DNA from: Enterococcus sp. DIV0660C
Lineage (GTDB): Bacteria > Bacillota > Bacilli > Lactobacillales > Enterococcaceae
Direction: 5' to 3'
DNA: 64,000 nt
Assembly: GCF_017316125.1 (NCBI RefSeq)
Contig: NZ_JAFLWA010000019.1
Location: 62,001-126,000, forward strand
A model generated the notes under the pieces. The model did no database searches and was not told the DNA's origin. It saw only the letters and a list, made by a program, of their open reading frames with translations. The position numbers and the translations under genes are program-made. Every line of letters starts with the position of its first letter. The first letter of the stretch is position 1. Positions 1-8,610 of the stretch are shown in pieces.

Positions 1-941
1 GCTTTGATTGCTTCATCAGTATATTTTACATGATGATAGTCTTCATAACGTTTTTGTAGACCTTTTAAAATACTGATTGTTTCATCAACAGTTGGTTCAT
101 CGACGCGGACAGGTTGCATCCGACGTTCGAGTGCAGCATCTTTTTCAATAATTCGATATTCATTCAAAGTCGTAGCACCCACCATTTGAAGCTCGCCACG
201 AGCCAAAGCAGGTTTTAAAATATTTCCAGCATCCATGTTTCCATCGCCAGCAGCACCTGCACCGACGATCTCATGAACTTCATCAATAAATAAGATGACA
301 TTTTCTGCTTGTGTGATCTCTTCAATCAATTTTTGCATGCGTTCTTCAAATTGACCGCGAATGCCAGTTCCTTGAACTAAAGAAACGACATCCAGACGAA
401 TGACTTCTTTGTCCATCAGTTTTTGAGGAACATCACCATCAACGATTTTTTGCGCTAATCCCTCAACAACTGCTGTTTTACCAACACCAGGTTCACCAAT
501 TAAAACAGGATTATTTTTTGTTCGGCGGTTGAGGATCTCAACCACGCGTTTAATTTCTTCATCACGACCGATGACTGGATCGATGTCACCTTGGCGAGCT
601 TGCTCGGTAATATTAATGCCATATTCTCCAAGTAAACCTTCAGGATTTCCTTGTGGGGGTTGTCCACCGTTGAAATTATTTCCACCACCGAATTGAGTAG
701 GTGGTGTTTGTTCATAACTATTTCCTTGTTGTTGCATTTGATTAGACATTGAACGGAATAGATCGTCAAGACTACCAAATCCAAATGGATCGTTTTGGGC
801 CATGTTTGTCAGACCTCCATTTTTTTGATTTTTGATTTTTTGATAACAGCTCTGGCAATAATCTAATTGCGCACGATGTCCGTTAACTGTTGCGTATAAA
901 TGAATCGTTGCTTCATTTTTGCCACAATTTTGACAAAGCAT
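1..941 (-). CDS. clpE: ATP-dependent Clp protease ATP-binding subunit ClpE (5' part, cut by window edge)
   Basis: The reverse-strand frame opens at ATG 941 and runs off the left edge, so only about 313 N-terminal residues are present. It starts with a zinc finger (Cys3, Cys6, Cys29, Cys32), followed by a Gln/Asn/Gly-rich linker and an AAA+ module with Walker A GEPGVGKT and Walker [11 protein letters not shown] zinc finger in place of the ClpC N-terminal repeats is the mark of ClpE, the HSP100 unfoldase that feeds ClpP and helps clear heat-damaged protein in the cytoplasm. A CtsR box lies at its predicted transcription start, so heat-shock control by CtsR is expected. The second AAA+ domain is not visible here. 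Confidence 0.93.
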   Translation of the reverse strand, partial: MLCQNCGKNEATIHLYATVNGHRAQLDYCQSCYQKIKNQKNGGLTNMAQNDPFGFGSLDDLFRSMSNQMQQQGNSYEQTPPTQFGGGNNFNGGQPPQGNPEGLLGEYGINITEQARQGDIDPVIGRDEEIKRVVEILNRRTKNNPVLIGEPGVGKTAVVEGLAQKIVDGDVPQKLMDKEVIRLDVVSLVQGTGIRGQFEERMQKLIEEITQAENVILFIDEVHEIVGAGAAGDGNMDAGNILKPALARGELQMVGATTLNEYRIIEKDAALERRMQPVRVDEPTVDETISILKGLQKRYEDYHHVKYTDEAIK

Positions 942-1066
942 GTGTTGTTCACGTCCTTTCACAAAATGGGTTGCATCTTTATTTTACAACGCATATTTCA
1001 AGAGGTAAAAAGAAAACACTTATCTTTTTTCCAATTATTAGTTAGTTGAGAAGGTAAGGAAAGTCT

Positions 1067-1083
1067 ATTGACCATTTCTGACC
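1067..1083 (-). promoter_or_regulatory. CtsR operator of clpE
   Basis: On the minus strand this reads GGTCAGAAATGGTCAAT. It matches the CtsR heptad direct repeat (RGTCAAA-NAN-RGTCAAA) at all but two positions. It begins about 9 bases after the -10 box and so covers the likely transcription start, the usual place for CtsR repression. Confidence 0.85.
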
Positions 1084-1092
1084 TTTGAATTT

Positions 1093-1120
1093 ATTATACT
1101 AAAAAAAAGAAGAGAATCAA
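1093..1120 (-). promoter_or_regulatory. clpE promoter
   Basis: Minus-strand -35 TTGATT (1115-1120) and a perfect -10 TATAAT (1093-1098) are separated by 16 bases, directly upstream of the CtsR box. Confidence 0.8.
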
Positions 1121-1520
1121 CTATTTTTACTCGAATCAATTCTGTATTTAAATTAGCGTAATAAAGGCATGTCTAGTAGAAAGGATGTTTGAAGCTACAT
1201 AACAAGTTTTGTTCTTTTTATTAAGAAGGTAGGGAGTAAAAAATTTGTGTGATTTGTCAAAAAAAAAGAAGATAAAATACTTGGTAATTGTTGGAAACGC
1301 AATCAATGGACGAATGCGAAAGAGTAAATCCAATAACGAAAAGAAAAGAAGTTTAAATAAAATACTTTTCGCTGAATTTGAATGAAAACTGTTGTATCTG
1401 TCGACAAAAAATGGTAATCTTTACAAATGAAAGGGTAAAGCTTTATTAGAAATCTTCTGGATTGCTAAAAAAGAAAACCCTCACATAAAAACAACACTCA
1501 CTTAAAGGAGACCGATCAAT
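1121..1520. other. Intergenic region clpE-ptsH
   Basis: About 400 bases without a credible gene. The left end holds the clpE promoter. The right half holds a plausible ptsH promoter (1392-1420). A cre-like sequence, TGGAAACGCAATCA at 1292-1305, has two mismatches to the catabolite-response consensus. Nothing else is recognised. Confidence 0.6.
1392..1420 (+). promoter_or_regulatory. Possible ptsHI promoter
   Basis: -35 TTGTAT (1392-1397), 17-base spacer, -10 TAATCT (1415-1420). This would give a leader of about 95 bases before ptsH. Both boxes match consensus only moderately. Confidence 0.45.
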
Positions 1521-1787
1521 ATGGAAAAGAAAGAATTTCACGTAGTAGCAGAAACTGGGATCCACGCACGTCCAGCTACATTATTAGTACAAACAGCAAG
1601 CAAATTTAACTCTGATGTAAACTTAGAGTATAAAGGTAAATCAGTAAACTTGAAATCTATCATGGGCGTTATGTCTTTAGGTGTAGGTCAAGGTTCTGAC
1701 GTTACAATTACAGCTGAAGGTGCTGACGAAGCAGACGCTATGGCAGCTATCGTAGAAACAATGAAGAAAGAAGGCTTATCTGAATAA
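1521..1787 (+). CDS. ptsH: Phosphocarrier protein HPr
   Basis: An 88-residue protein of normal HPr length. His15 (in GIHARPA) accepts phosphate from PEP via enzyme I and passes it to sugar-specific EIIA proteins. Ser46 (in [10 protein letters not shown]) is the HPr kinase/phosphatase site that makes P-Ser-HPr, the CcpA co-repressor. The AGGAG site upstream of ATG 1521 is strong. The stop codon overlaps the ptsI start by one base, so the two are translationally coupled. Cytoplasmic, central to sugar uptake and carbon catabolite control. Confidence 0.98.
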   Translation: MEKKEFHVVAETGIHARPATLLVQTASKFNSDVNLEYKGKSVNLKSIMGVMSLGVGQGSDVTITAEGADEADAMAAIVETMKKEGLSE

Positions 1788-3514
1788 TGGTTGAAATGCT
1801 AAAAGGGATTGCCGCTAGTGACGGTGTAGCCGTTGCAAAAGCTTACCTGCTAGTTCAACCGGATTTATCATTCAGTAAGACAACAGTAGAAGATACAGAT
1901 GCTGAAGAAACTCGTTTAGATGCGGCATTATCAAAATCTACTGAAGAATTGCAACAAATTCGTGAAAAAGCAGCGCAAAGCTTAGGTGAAGCAGAAGCGC
2001 AAGTATTTGATGCTCATTTGATGGTTCTAGCAGACCCAGAAATGATTGGTCAAATCAAGCAAAATATTAAAGATAACAGTGTGAATGCTGAATCAGCTCT
2101 TAAAGAAGTAACTGATATGTATATTGGCATGTTTGAAGCTATGGATGACAACGCTTATATGCAAGAACGTGCTGCTGATATTCGTGACGTTGCAAAACGT
2201 ATTTTAGCGCATCTATTAGGTGTGAACTTGCCAAATCCTTCAATGATCAATGAAGAAGTTGTCGTTGTTGCCCATGATTTGACACCAAGTGACACAGCTC
2301 AATTAGATCGTACATTCGTTAAAGCTTTTGTGACTGATATTGGTGGACGTACTTCTCACTCTGCGATTATGGCTCGTTCTTTAGAAATTCCAGCAATCGT
2401 TGGAACAAAAGAAATCACTGCTAAAGTAAAAGAAGGCCAAATGTTGGCTGTTAATGGTATCGAAGGTGACGTCATCATCGAACCAACAGACGAACAAAAG
2501 GCTGAATTTACTAAAGCAGGCGAATCTTATGCTGCACAAAAAGCAGAATGGGAAAAATTAAAAAATGCTGAAACAGTTACAGCTGATGGCAAGCATTTTG
2601 AATTGGCTGCAAATATCGGAACGCCAAAAGATTTAGTTGGTGTTCATAACAACGGTGGAGAAGCTGTTGGTCTTTATCGTACAGAATTCTTATACATGGA
2701 TTCTCCAGACTTCCCTACAGAAGATGACCAATATGAAGCTTATAAAGCTGTCTTAGAAGGTATGGAAGGTAAACCTGTTGTTGTTCGTACAATGGACATC
2801 GGTGGGGACAAAGAACTGCCTTACTTACAATTACCACACGAAATGAACCCATTCTTAGGGTATCGTGCACTACGTATCAGCTTGTCTGAACAAGGTGACG
2901 ATATGTTCCGCACACAAATGCGTGCATTATTACGCGCCTCTGTTCATGGTAACTTGCGTATCATGTTCCCAATGGTAGCTACTTTGAAAGAATTCCGTGC
3001 AGCAAAAGGAATCTTTGAAGATGAAAAACAAAAATTAATCAATGAAGGCGTGGAAGTATCTGATACGATCCAAGTCGGAATTATGATTGAAATTCCTGCT
3101 GCAGCTGTTATTGCTGACAAGTTTGCTAAGGAAGTTGACTTCTTCTCAGTAGGTACAAATGACTTGATCCAATATACTATGGCTGCTGACCGCATGAACG
3201 AACGTGTTTCATATCTATATCAACCTTACAATCCATCAATCTTACGTTTAATTAAAAACGTAATTGACGCAGCACATGCTGAAGGCAAATGGGCTGGAAT
3301 GTGTGGAGAAATGGCTGGAGATCAAACAGCCGTGCCTCTATTAGTTGGTATGGGCTTAGATGAGTTCTCAATGAGTGCAACATCTATCCTCAAAACACGT
3401 AGCTTGATGAAACGTTTAGATACAACGAAAATGGCTGAACTTGCTGATCGCGCGTTGAAAGACTGCGATACAATGGAAGAAGTCGTTGAGCTTGTAAATG
3501 AATACGTAAAATAA
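1787..3514 (+). CDS. ptsI: Phosphoenolpyruvate-protein phosphotransferase (PTS enzyme I)
   Basis: A 575-residue enzyme I, full length for the family. It takes phosphate from PEP onto a His and passes it to HPr. The phosphohistidine motif [13 protein letters not shown] lies near residues 187-199 (His191 from this start). The C-terminal PEP-binding barrel shows [13 protein letters not shown] and the MCGEMAGD cysteine motif. ATG 1787 overlaps the ptsH stop; ATG 1796 is an alternative that would place the active His at 188, closer to known enzymes. It is second in the ptsHI operon and ends at a strong terminator. Confidence 0.97.
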   Translation: MVEMLKGIAASDGVAVAKAYLLVQPDLSFSKTTVEDTDAEETRLDAALSKSTEELQQIREKAAQSLGEAEAQVFDAHLMVLADPEMIGQIKQNIKDNSVNAESALKEVTDMYIGMFEAMDDNAYMQERAADIRDVAKRILAHLLGVNLPNPSMINEEVVVVAHDLTPSDTAQLDRTFVKAFVTDIGGRTSHSAIMARSLEIPAIVGTKEITAKVKEGQMLAVNGIEGDVIIEPTDEQKAEFTKAGESYAAQKAEWEKLKNAETVTADGKHFELAANIGTPKDLVGVHNNGGEAVGLYRTEFLYMDSPDFPTEDDQYEAYKAVLEGMEGKPVVVRTMDIGGDKELPYLQLPHEMNPFLGYRALRISLSEQGDDMFRTQMRALLRASVHGNLRIMFPMVATLKEFRAAKGIFEDEKQKLINEGVEVSDTIQVGIMIEIPAAAVIADKFAKEVDFFSVGTNDLIQYTMAADRMNERVSYLYQPYNPSILRLIKNVIDAAHAEGKWAGMCGEMAGDQTAVPLLVGMGLDEFSMSATSILKTRSLMKRLDTTKMAELADRALKDCDTMEEVVELVNEYVK

Positions 3515-3525
3515 GTTTGATTGTT

Positions 3526-3572
3526 AAGTGTTAGAAATTTCGCTAATTTAGTGAGATTTCTAACACTTTTTT
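3526..3572 (+). terminator. ptsHI terminator
   Basis: 13-bp stem AAGTGTTAGAAAT / ATTTCTAACACTT with a 16-base loop, followed by a T run. Confidence 0.85.
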
Positions 3573-3646
3573 GTTTTCTCAAAATCGAATTAGTTTTTTC
3601 AATTGAATCGCTTACTTTTAAAGTTGTTGAAAAATAGGGCTTAAGT

Positions 3647-3677
3647 TTGAGTGACAGTTTCATGGCTATGTTATACT
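3647..3677 (+). promoter_or_regulatory. Promoter of the glycolipid glycosyltransferase pair
   Basis: An extended -10, TG-T-TATACT (3669-3677), lies 24 bases before the first start codon. The -35 is weaker: TTGAGT at 3647 with a 19-base spacer, or GTGACA at 3651 with 15. Extended -10 promoters tolerate a poor -35. Confidence 0.6.
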
Positions 3678-3700
3678 ATAGAGGAGAAGGGGGACGTAAG

Positions 3701-4750
3701 GTGAAAGTATTATTATATTTTGAAAGTGAAAAAATACTTGCAAAATCTGGGATTGGACGTGCGCTTGATCATCAAAAGCGTGCTTTGTCAGATGTAGGGA
3801 TTCCCTATACCTTAGATACCAATGACGACTATGACATTTTGCACATTAATACTTATGGTATCAATAGTCATAATATGGTTAACAAAGCACGAAGAGATGG
3901 CAAAAAGGTTGTTTATCATGCACATTCGACAGAAGAAGACTTTCGCAATTCGTTTATTGGATCTAACCAATTATCTCCTGTCGTCAAAAAATATCTAGTG
4001 AGTTTGTACCAAAAGGCAGACTATTTGATTACACCTACGCCATATTCTAAAAGGTTATTGGAAAGCTACGGAATTGAAGTTCCCATTCGTGCGATTTCCA
4101 ATGGGATTGATTTAGATAAATATCAACCGGATCTTACGAAAGAACAAAAATTTAGAGAATATTTCGATTTATCTCCAAATCAAAAAGTAGTGATTTGTGT
4201 TGGCTTATTTTTTGAACGAAAGGGAATCATTGACTTCGTTGAAATTGCTAGAGAAATGCCTGAGTACACATTTATTTGGTTTGGTCATGTACCGATGTAC
4301 TCGATCCCTAAAAATATTCGAAAAATCGTCAAAGAAGATCATCCAAAAAATGTTATATTTCCTGGTTATATTCGTGGAGATGTCATTGAAGGTGCTTATT
4401 CTGGTGCAGATTTGTTTTTCTTTCCTTCCTATGAAGAAACGGAAGGAATCGTTGTTTTAGAGGCGTTAGCAAGTCAACAAAATGTTTTAGTTAGAGATAT
4501 TCCAGTTTATGAAGGCTGGTTACAAGATGGTAAAAACTGTTATATGGGACGAACGAATCAAGAATTTATTGAGAAAATCAGACAAATAACTGAAAAAGAG
4601 ATTCCAAGTTTAGTGCAAGCTGGCTATAAAACAGCTGAGGAGCGAAGCATCGGGCGAATTGGCCAAGAACTTCAAAAAGTTTATGAAACGGTGTTGGAGG
4701 AACAAGGAACACCTTTAGAGGTTAAAAAAAGTAAATCAATGAAAAGGTAG
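3701..4750 (+). CDS. bgsA: Glycolipid glycosyltransferase, BgsA/LafB-like (second sugar on glucosyl-diacylglycerol)
   Basis: A 349-residue GT4-family protein starting at GTG 3701, chosen because the strong AGGAGAAGGGGG ribosome site lies 7 bases upstream; the open frame extends further up but across the promoter. It opens MKVLLYFESE and carries a C-terminal nucleotide-sugar fold with FPSYEETEGIVVLEAL. By resemblance and by pairing with the next gene it matches E. faecalis BgsA, which adds the second glucose to make diglucosyl-diacylglycerol, the lipoteichoic-acid anchor, at the inner membrane face. Substrate assignment is inferred from family and context. It lies 17 bases from the next gene, in one operon. 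Confidence 0.8.
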   Translation: MKVLLYFESEKILAKSGIGRALDHQKRALSDVGIPYTLDTNDDYDILHINTYGINSHNMVNKARRDGKKVVYHAHSTEEDFRNSFIGSNQLSPVVKKYLVSLYQKADYLITPTPYSKRLLESYGIEVPIRAISNGIDLDKYQPDLTKEQKFREYFDLSPNQKVVICVGLFFERKGIIDFVEIAREMPEYTFIWFGHVPMYSIPKNIRKIVKEDHPKNVIFPGYIRGDVIEGAYSGADLFFFPSYEETEGIVVLEALASQQNVLVRDIPVYEGWLQDGKNCYMGRTNQEFIEKIRQITEKEIPSLVQAGYKTAEERSIGRIGQELQKVYETVLEEQGTPLEVKKSKSMKR

Positions 4751-4767
4751 TTTGGAGGCAAAAAAAC

Positions 4768-5991
4768 ATGAAAGTTGGCTTTTTTACCGATACCTATTTT
4801 CCGCAAGTTAGCGGAGTTTCTACGTCAATCAAGACATTAAAAGATGAGCTTGAAAAAAATGGTCATGAAGTCTATATTTTCACTACAACAGATCCGAATG
4901 CGGATAAATTAGAAAAAGATGTTATTAGAATGCCCAGTGTTCCGTTTGTTTCTTTCAAAGATCGGCGAATCGTTGTGAGAGGCATGTGGTATGCTTATTT
5001 AGTTGCCAAGGAGTTGGAACTAGATTTGATCCATACGCATACTGAATTTGGAGCGGGAATTTTGGGGAAAATGGTAGCAAAAAGATTGAAAATTCCAGTT
5101 ATTCATACATACCATACAATGTATGAAGATTATCTTCATTATATTGCAAATGGTAAAGTGATCAGACAGTCACACGTCAAATATTTTTCGCGTATTTTTG
5201 CTAACCATACGACAGGCGTTGTTTGTCCAAGCGAACGAGTGATCGATACATTGCGTGGGTATGGTGTAGTTGCACCTTTACGAGTGATTCCAACAGGGAT
5301 TGATATCGAAAAATTTAAGCGAGCAGATATTACCGCTCAGGAGGTCAGCGCATTACGGTCGTCATTAGGATTAACTGATGACCAATTGATGGTGCTTTCG
5401 CTTAGTCGACTCTCTTATGAGAAAAACATTCAAGCAATTATTCAAGGCTTTCCAGAAGTCATTGCGTCTTATCCAAATGCGCGCTTAGTGATTGTGGGAA
5501 AAGGTCCTTATATGGAAGAATTACAGGATTTAATAGAAGAATTAGATTTACAAGAAGTCGTTCAGTTTACCGGTGAAGTCGATAACAATGCAGTGGCTCT
5601 TTATTATAAAGCAGCAGATTATTTTGTCAGTGCGTCCACCTCGGAAACACAAGGACTCACGTATACAGAAGCTATGGCTGCTGGTACACCGTGTGTGGTC
5701 GAAGGTAACGCTTATTTGAACCGCCTGTTCGATCACGCATCACTAGGGAAGACTTTTGAAACAGACGAAGATTTTGCACAAGCACTTATTCAATATATAA
5801 TAGATGATATTCCTGGTGATGAAGCGGTTTTAGCTGCAAAACTTTATGAAATTTCATCTACGCATTTTGGTGAAGCCATGATTGAATTTTACCAAGACAT
5901 GATTATTTATCATGAAGAAGAAATGCGTCGAAAAGAAGAAGAAGCTTCCATCGAGCGAATCAAAATTAAATTAAATTCATTTAAACGATAA
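4768..5991 (+). CDS. bgsB: 1,2-diacylglycerol 3-glucosyltransferase, BgsB/LafA-like
   Basis: A 407-residue GT4 glycosyltransferase, start ATG 4768 behind TGGAGG. The N-terminus MKVGFFTDTYFPQVSGVSTS is typical of enterococcal BgsB and listerial LafA, which put the first glucose on diacylglycerol. The C-terminal donor-binding half contains STSETQGLTYTEAMAAGTP, the EX7E region. The tail is highly charged (RRKEEEASIERIKIK), suggesting peripheral membrane contact. Together with the gene before it this would make the membrane glycolipids and the lipoteichoic-acid anchor. Function is inferred from family resemblance. Confidence 0.82.
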   Translation: MKVGFFTDTYFPQVSGVSTSIKTLKDELEKNGHEVYIFTTTDPNADKLEKDVIRMPSVPFVSFKDRRIVVRGMWYAYLVAKELELDLIHTHTEFGAGILGKMVAKRLKIPVIHTYHTMYEDYLHYIANGKVIRQSHVKYFSRIFANHTTGVVCPSERVIDTLRGYGVVAPLRVIPTGIDIEKFKRADITAQEVSALRSSLGLTDDQLMVLSLSRLSYEKNIQAIIQGFPEVIASYPNARLVIVGKGPYMEELQDLIEELDLQEVVQFTGEVDNNAVALYYKAADYFVSASTSETQGLTYTEAMAAGTPCVVEGNAYLNRLFDHASLGKTFETDEDFAQALIQYIIDDIPGDEAVLAAKLYEISSTHFGEAMIEFYQDMIIYHEEEMRRKEEEASIERIKIKLNSFKR

Positions 5992-6013
5992 ATAAAGCAA
6001 TTTATTCTTAACA

Positions 6014-6052
6014 AACCTTGATTCTAGCGTATACTAGAGTCAAGGTTTTTTT
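6014..6052 (+). terminator. Terminator after the glycosyltransferase pair
   Basis: 14-bp stem AACCTTGATTCTAG / CTAGAGTCAAGGTT with one G-T pair, then eight T. The T tract runs straight into the AGGAGG of the next gene, and the loop region contains a TATACT (6030-6035), so some promoter function here is possible. Confidence 0.8.
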
Positions 6053-6066
6053 TAGGAGGTTAGAAC

Positions 6067-6954
6067 ATGAAACTCGGATTTATTGGAACAGGTGTGATGG
6101 GTAGTTCTATTGTTGAACACTTATTACGAGCGGGATATGAAGTGGTCGTTTATAATCGAACGAAAGCAAAAGCAGATCCTTTAGTGGCTAAGGGAGCTGT
6201 TTGGGCAGATACACCACAGTTAGTGGCTGAACAAGGTCAAGTGATTTTTACAATGGTTGGTTATCCAACGGATGTTGAGGAAATTTATTACGGACAAAAT
6301 GGCATTTTTTCAGCAAATGTTTCAGAAAAAATTGTGGTTGATTTAACAACTAGTACACCAACTTTGGCAGAGAAAATTGCTCAGACAGCTTCTGAAAAGG
6401 GAGCAGCTGCATTAGATGCTCCCGTCTCAGGTGGCGATTTGGGGGCAAAAAATGCTACGTTAACAATTATGGTTGGTGGACGAGAAGATATTTATGAAAA
6501 AGTTTTGCCGATTTTTAGAGAGTTTGGCTCAACTTTCACGTTACATGGTGATGCAGGAAAAGGTCAGCATACAAAAATGGCTAACCAAATCATGATTGCT
6601 GGTACAATGACAGGTATGACCGAAATGTTAGCTTACGCAGAGAAAAATCAACTTGATTTGAAAAAAGTGATTGAAACGCTTTCTGGTGGTAGTGCAGCAA
6701 ACTGGTCTTTGAGCAATTATGCACCACGTATTTTACGTGAAGACTATTCTCCTGGATTTTTTGTTAAACATTTTATCAAAGATTTAAAAATTGCTTTAGA
6801 TGAAGCAGAAAATCAATCACTTGAATTACCTGCTACTAAACAAGCACTCATTTTGTACGAACAGTTGGCTGGTAAAGGGTTTGAAAACGATGGGACACAA
6901 GCGTTGATTAAACTTTGGTGGCCGAATGGAAATGTCCCAGAAAAAAAATCGTAA
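6067..6954 (+). CDS. NAD(P)-dependent 2-hydroxyacid dehydrogenase of the 3-hydroxyisobutyrate / tartronate-semialdehyde reductase family
   Basis: A 295-residue protein, the usual length for the beta-hydroxyacid dehydrogenase family. The N-terminal Rossmann motif GFIGTGVMG (residues 4-12) binds NAD(P). DAPVSGGDLGAK (substrate signature) and GKGQHTKMANQ with the catalytic Lys follow in order. Such enzymes oxidise or reduce short 3-hydroxy acids; the true substrate cannot be read from sequence. It has AGGAGG 6 bases before ATG. It stands alone between a terminator and the YkuJ-like gene. Confidence 0.85.
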   Translation: MKLGFIGTGVMGSSIVEHLLRAGYEVVVYNRTKAKADPLVAKGAVWADTPQLVAEQGQVIFTMVGYPTDVEEIYYGQNGIFSANVSEKIVVDLTTSTPTLAEKIAQTASEKGAAALDAPVSGGDLGAKNATLTIMVGGREDIYEKVLPIFREFGSTFTLHGDAGKGQHTKMANQIMIAGTMTGMTEMLAYAEKNQLDLKKVIETLSGGSAANWSLSNYAPRILREDYSPGFFVKHFIKDLKIALDEAENQSLELPATKQALILYEQLAGKGFENDGTQALIKLWWPNGNVPEKKS

Positions 6955-7039
6955 AAAACTTGTTTTTTTCGCGAAAATCAATGCAAGACAGCCATGACTT
7001 TGTTACAATATAACAGAAATAAGAAAAGGAGGACCTCCT

Positions 7040-7270
7040 ATGACACATTCACAATTAGTCGCAATTATTAAACGACTGGAGGCTATGGTCGAATCAGCAG
7101 ACAACGAGTTGCAAGTTCGTCGCTTTGAAAAAGAAGGCGTTGAAAAATGTACAGTAACTTATGATAAAGCAACTGCTACATTTGAATTAACTGAAACAGA
7201 TACACATCAACAATACGAGTTTGATAATATTGATATCGTTGCGATGGAAATCTACGACTTAATCCAATAG
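7040..7270 (+). CDS. DUF1797 family protein, YkuJ-like
   Basis: A 76-residue acidic cytoplasmic protein behind AGGAGG. Its sequence (VVAIIKRLEAM-like opening, FDNIDIVAMEIYDLIQ at the end) resembles B. subtilis YkuJ, the DUF1797 family. Role unknown; no catalytic motif and no membrane segment. It ends 26 bases before a very strong bidirectional terminator. Confidence 0.85.
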   Translation: MTHSQLVAIIKRLEAMVESADNELQVRRFEKEGVEKCTVTYDKATATFELTETDTHQQYEFDNIDIVAMEIYDLIQ

Positions 7271-7296
7271 TTTTGCTAATTTAGCGTAAGCTTGTA

Positions 7297-7348
7297 CACA
7301 ACATAAAAAGACCGGGATGATTGTTCATCTCGGTCTTTTTATGTTGTG
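7297..7348. terminator. Bidirectional terminator between convergent genes
   Basis: 24-bp near-perfect stem (CACAACATAAAAAGACCG... / ...CGGTCTTTTTATGTTGTG, one G-T pair) with a 4-base loop. A-tracts and T-tracts on both arms serve both the + strand YkuJ-like gene and the minus-strand nuclease. Confidence 0.88.
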
Positions 7349-7370
7349 CTTTTGAGTGGCTGCTAGATAC

Positions 7371-8306
7371 TCATTGATTATTTATTTTCGGCTGTTCTTT
7401 GCTAATCTTACGCTGGTAGCTGAGCAAAATTTGAACAGGATCAACTTCCGCCTTTGTCAATTGTTGTTTTTTTGCTAAAGTATCACTTCCAGCGGTGAAA
7501 CGAAAATCTGGCAGGATGTCACTAGCCAGTTTAGATGTCGTTATTAATTGACCGTAGGAAATCAAATAATATTTTGTTAGCTGTGGATTTGCCGCAACGG
7601 GTAAAGCCAAAGTAAGACGAGATGTCTGCAAAAATGTTTTTTGGTTTCTGATTTGTCGGATGAAGGAAGTCATTAGTTCAATCTCATTTTGAATATTACT
7701 TGCACGTTCGAAATTGAGAAGTTCAATAAAATGTTCTTGTCGTTGTTTAAGATAAGACAAAATTTTTTTATTTTTACCTTGTAGAAGTCCTTGGATTTCT
7801 CTTTTCTTTTGTTGAAAGGATAGTTGACTAATTGTTGGTAGCTGTGTTCGCAAAGCGAGCAAACTAATTTCTTTCAGCCAAGGCATTTGGTAAGTTTCTT
7901 CTAAAATACGTAAGATAGTAGGTATTTTTTTATAGGAACGAAAAGGACCAAAACTTTGAGAAGTGGGATCATCCGACAAAACAAAACCAGTGTCAGTTAA
8001 TTGCAGATAATTATAATTAGTAAAATAGTTCATTTGTCGATTATAGATGGGATGATAGTGTTGAATTAGTTCGCATTCTAAGAGTAACGCATCTAGTTCA
8101 GTATCTACGACGACAAAATCAAAATCGACAATGGTATGTATCATTCTTAGTACCTTATTTGAATGTTGCTTGTTTTGTTGAAAGTAACTACTTACACGTT
8201 TTTTTAACTGTTTAGCTTTACCTACATAAATCACTGAACCGTGTTTATCTTTCATTAAATAAACGCCAGGAAGAAGAGGTAGATTTTTGACTTTTTCTTT
8301 AAGCAT
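7371..8306 (-). CDS. GIY-YIG nuclease with UVR motif (short UvrC-like protein)
   Basis: A 311-residue protein that resembles only the N-terminal half of UvrC. Residues about 13-38 form the GIY-YIG core (PGVYLMKDKHGSVIYVGKAK). Residues about 172-210 look like a UVR coiled hairpin, the UvrB contact (LLNFERASNIQNEIELM). The RNase H-like second nuclease domain and helix-hairpin-helix motifs of full UvrC (about 600 residues) are absent. It may act like Cho as an alternative 3' incision nuclease in excision repair, but this is inferred. It is a single gene with AGGAG upstream on the minus strand. Confidence 0.8.
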   Translation of the reverse strand: MLKEKVKNLPLLPGVYLMKDKHGSVIYVGKAKQLKKRVSSYFQQNKQHSNKVLRMIHTIVDFDFVVVDTELDALLLECELIQHYHPIYNRQMNYFTNYNYLQLTDTGFVLSDDPTSQSFGPFRSYKKIPTILRILEETYQMPWLKEISLLALRTQLPTISQLSFQQKKREIQGLLQGKNKKILSYLKQRQEHFIELLNFERASNIQNEIELMTSFIRQIRNQKTFLQTSRLTLALPVAANPQLTKYYLISYGQLITTSKLASDILPDFRFTAGSDTLAKKQQLTKAEVDPVQILLSYQRKISKEQPKINNQ

Positions 8307-8403
8307 AATTACTCCTTTTGTCTTTCAATCAAAAAAACTATAACAAATTTGAAAAAAACAAACAAGAAAACTTCTTTTTTGGAAAATGAACAGAAGAAAA
8401 AGC

Positions 8404-8416
8404 TTTGATAATCAAA
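8404..8416 (+). promoter_or_regulatory. Upstream FabT-like box
   Basis: TTTGATAATCAAA, a perfect palindrome identical in core to the promoter-proximal box at 8576. It lies about 130 bases upstream of the -35. Confidence 0.55.
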
Positions 8417-8532
8417 ATATTTTTTTGAAATGTTTTTTTAATCTATCGTTGTTGAATATCTATTTTATCAATATTTGTAAATGAGTTTTTCCTTAAAATA
8501 AACTGAGAATCAAAAAAAATCACTGAATACGG

Positions 8533-8561
8533 TTGATTTTTGAAAAAAGTTAAGATATAGT
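8533..8561 (+). promoter_or_regulatory. Promoter of the fatty-acid synthesis cluster
   Basis: -35 TTGATT (8533-8538), 17-base spacer, -10 TATAGT (8556-8561). The first of two FabT boxes overlaps the -10. Confidence 0.82.
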
Positions 8562-8591
8562 TTGAACATCAAAAGATTTGATAATCAAACT
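8559..8591 (+). promoter_or_regulatory. Tandem FabT operators
   Basis: Two boxes side by side, AGTTTGAACATCAAAA (8559-8574) and ATTTGATAATCAAACT (8576-8591), match the FabT consensus AGTTTGATTATCAAATT. They cover the -10 and the transcription start, so FabT with acyl-ACP would block the cluster, including fabT itself. Confidence 0.85.
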
Positions 8592-8610
8592 AATTAGTGG
8601 ATGGTGGAAC

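Noticed and set aside
3647-3700. Upstream extension of the first glycosyltransferase reading frame
   Set aside because: It covers the promoter -10 and has no ribosome site; GTG 3701 has a strong one.
6030-6035. TATACT as a -10 for the dehydrogenase gene
   Set aside because: It lies within the terminator hairpin and has no -35 at a suitable distance; not strong enough to list as a promoter.
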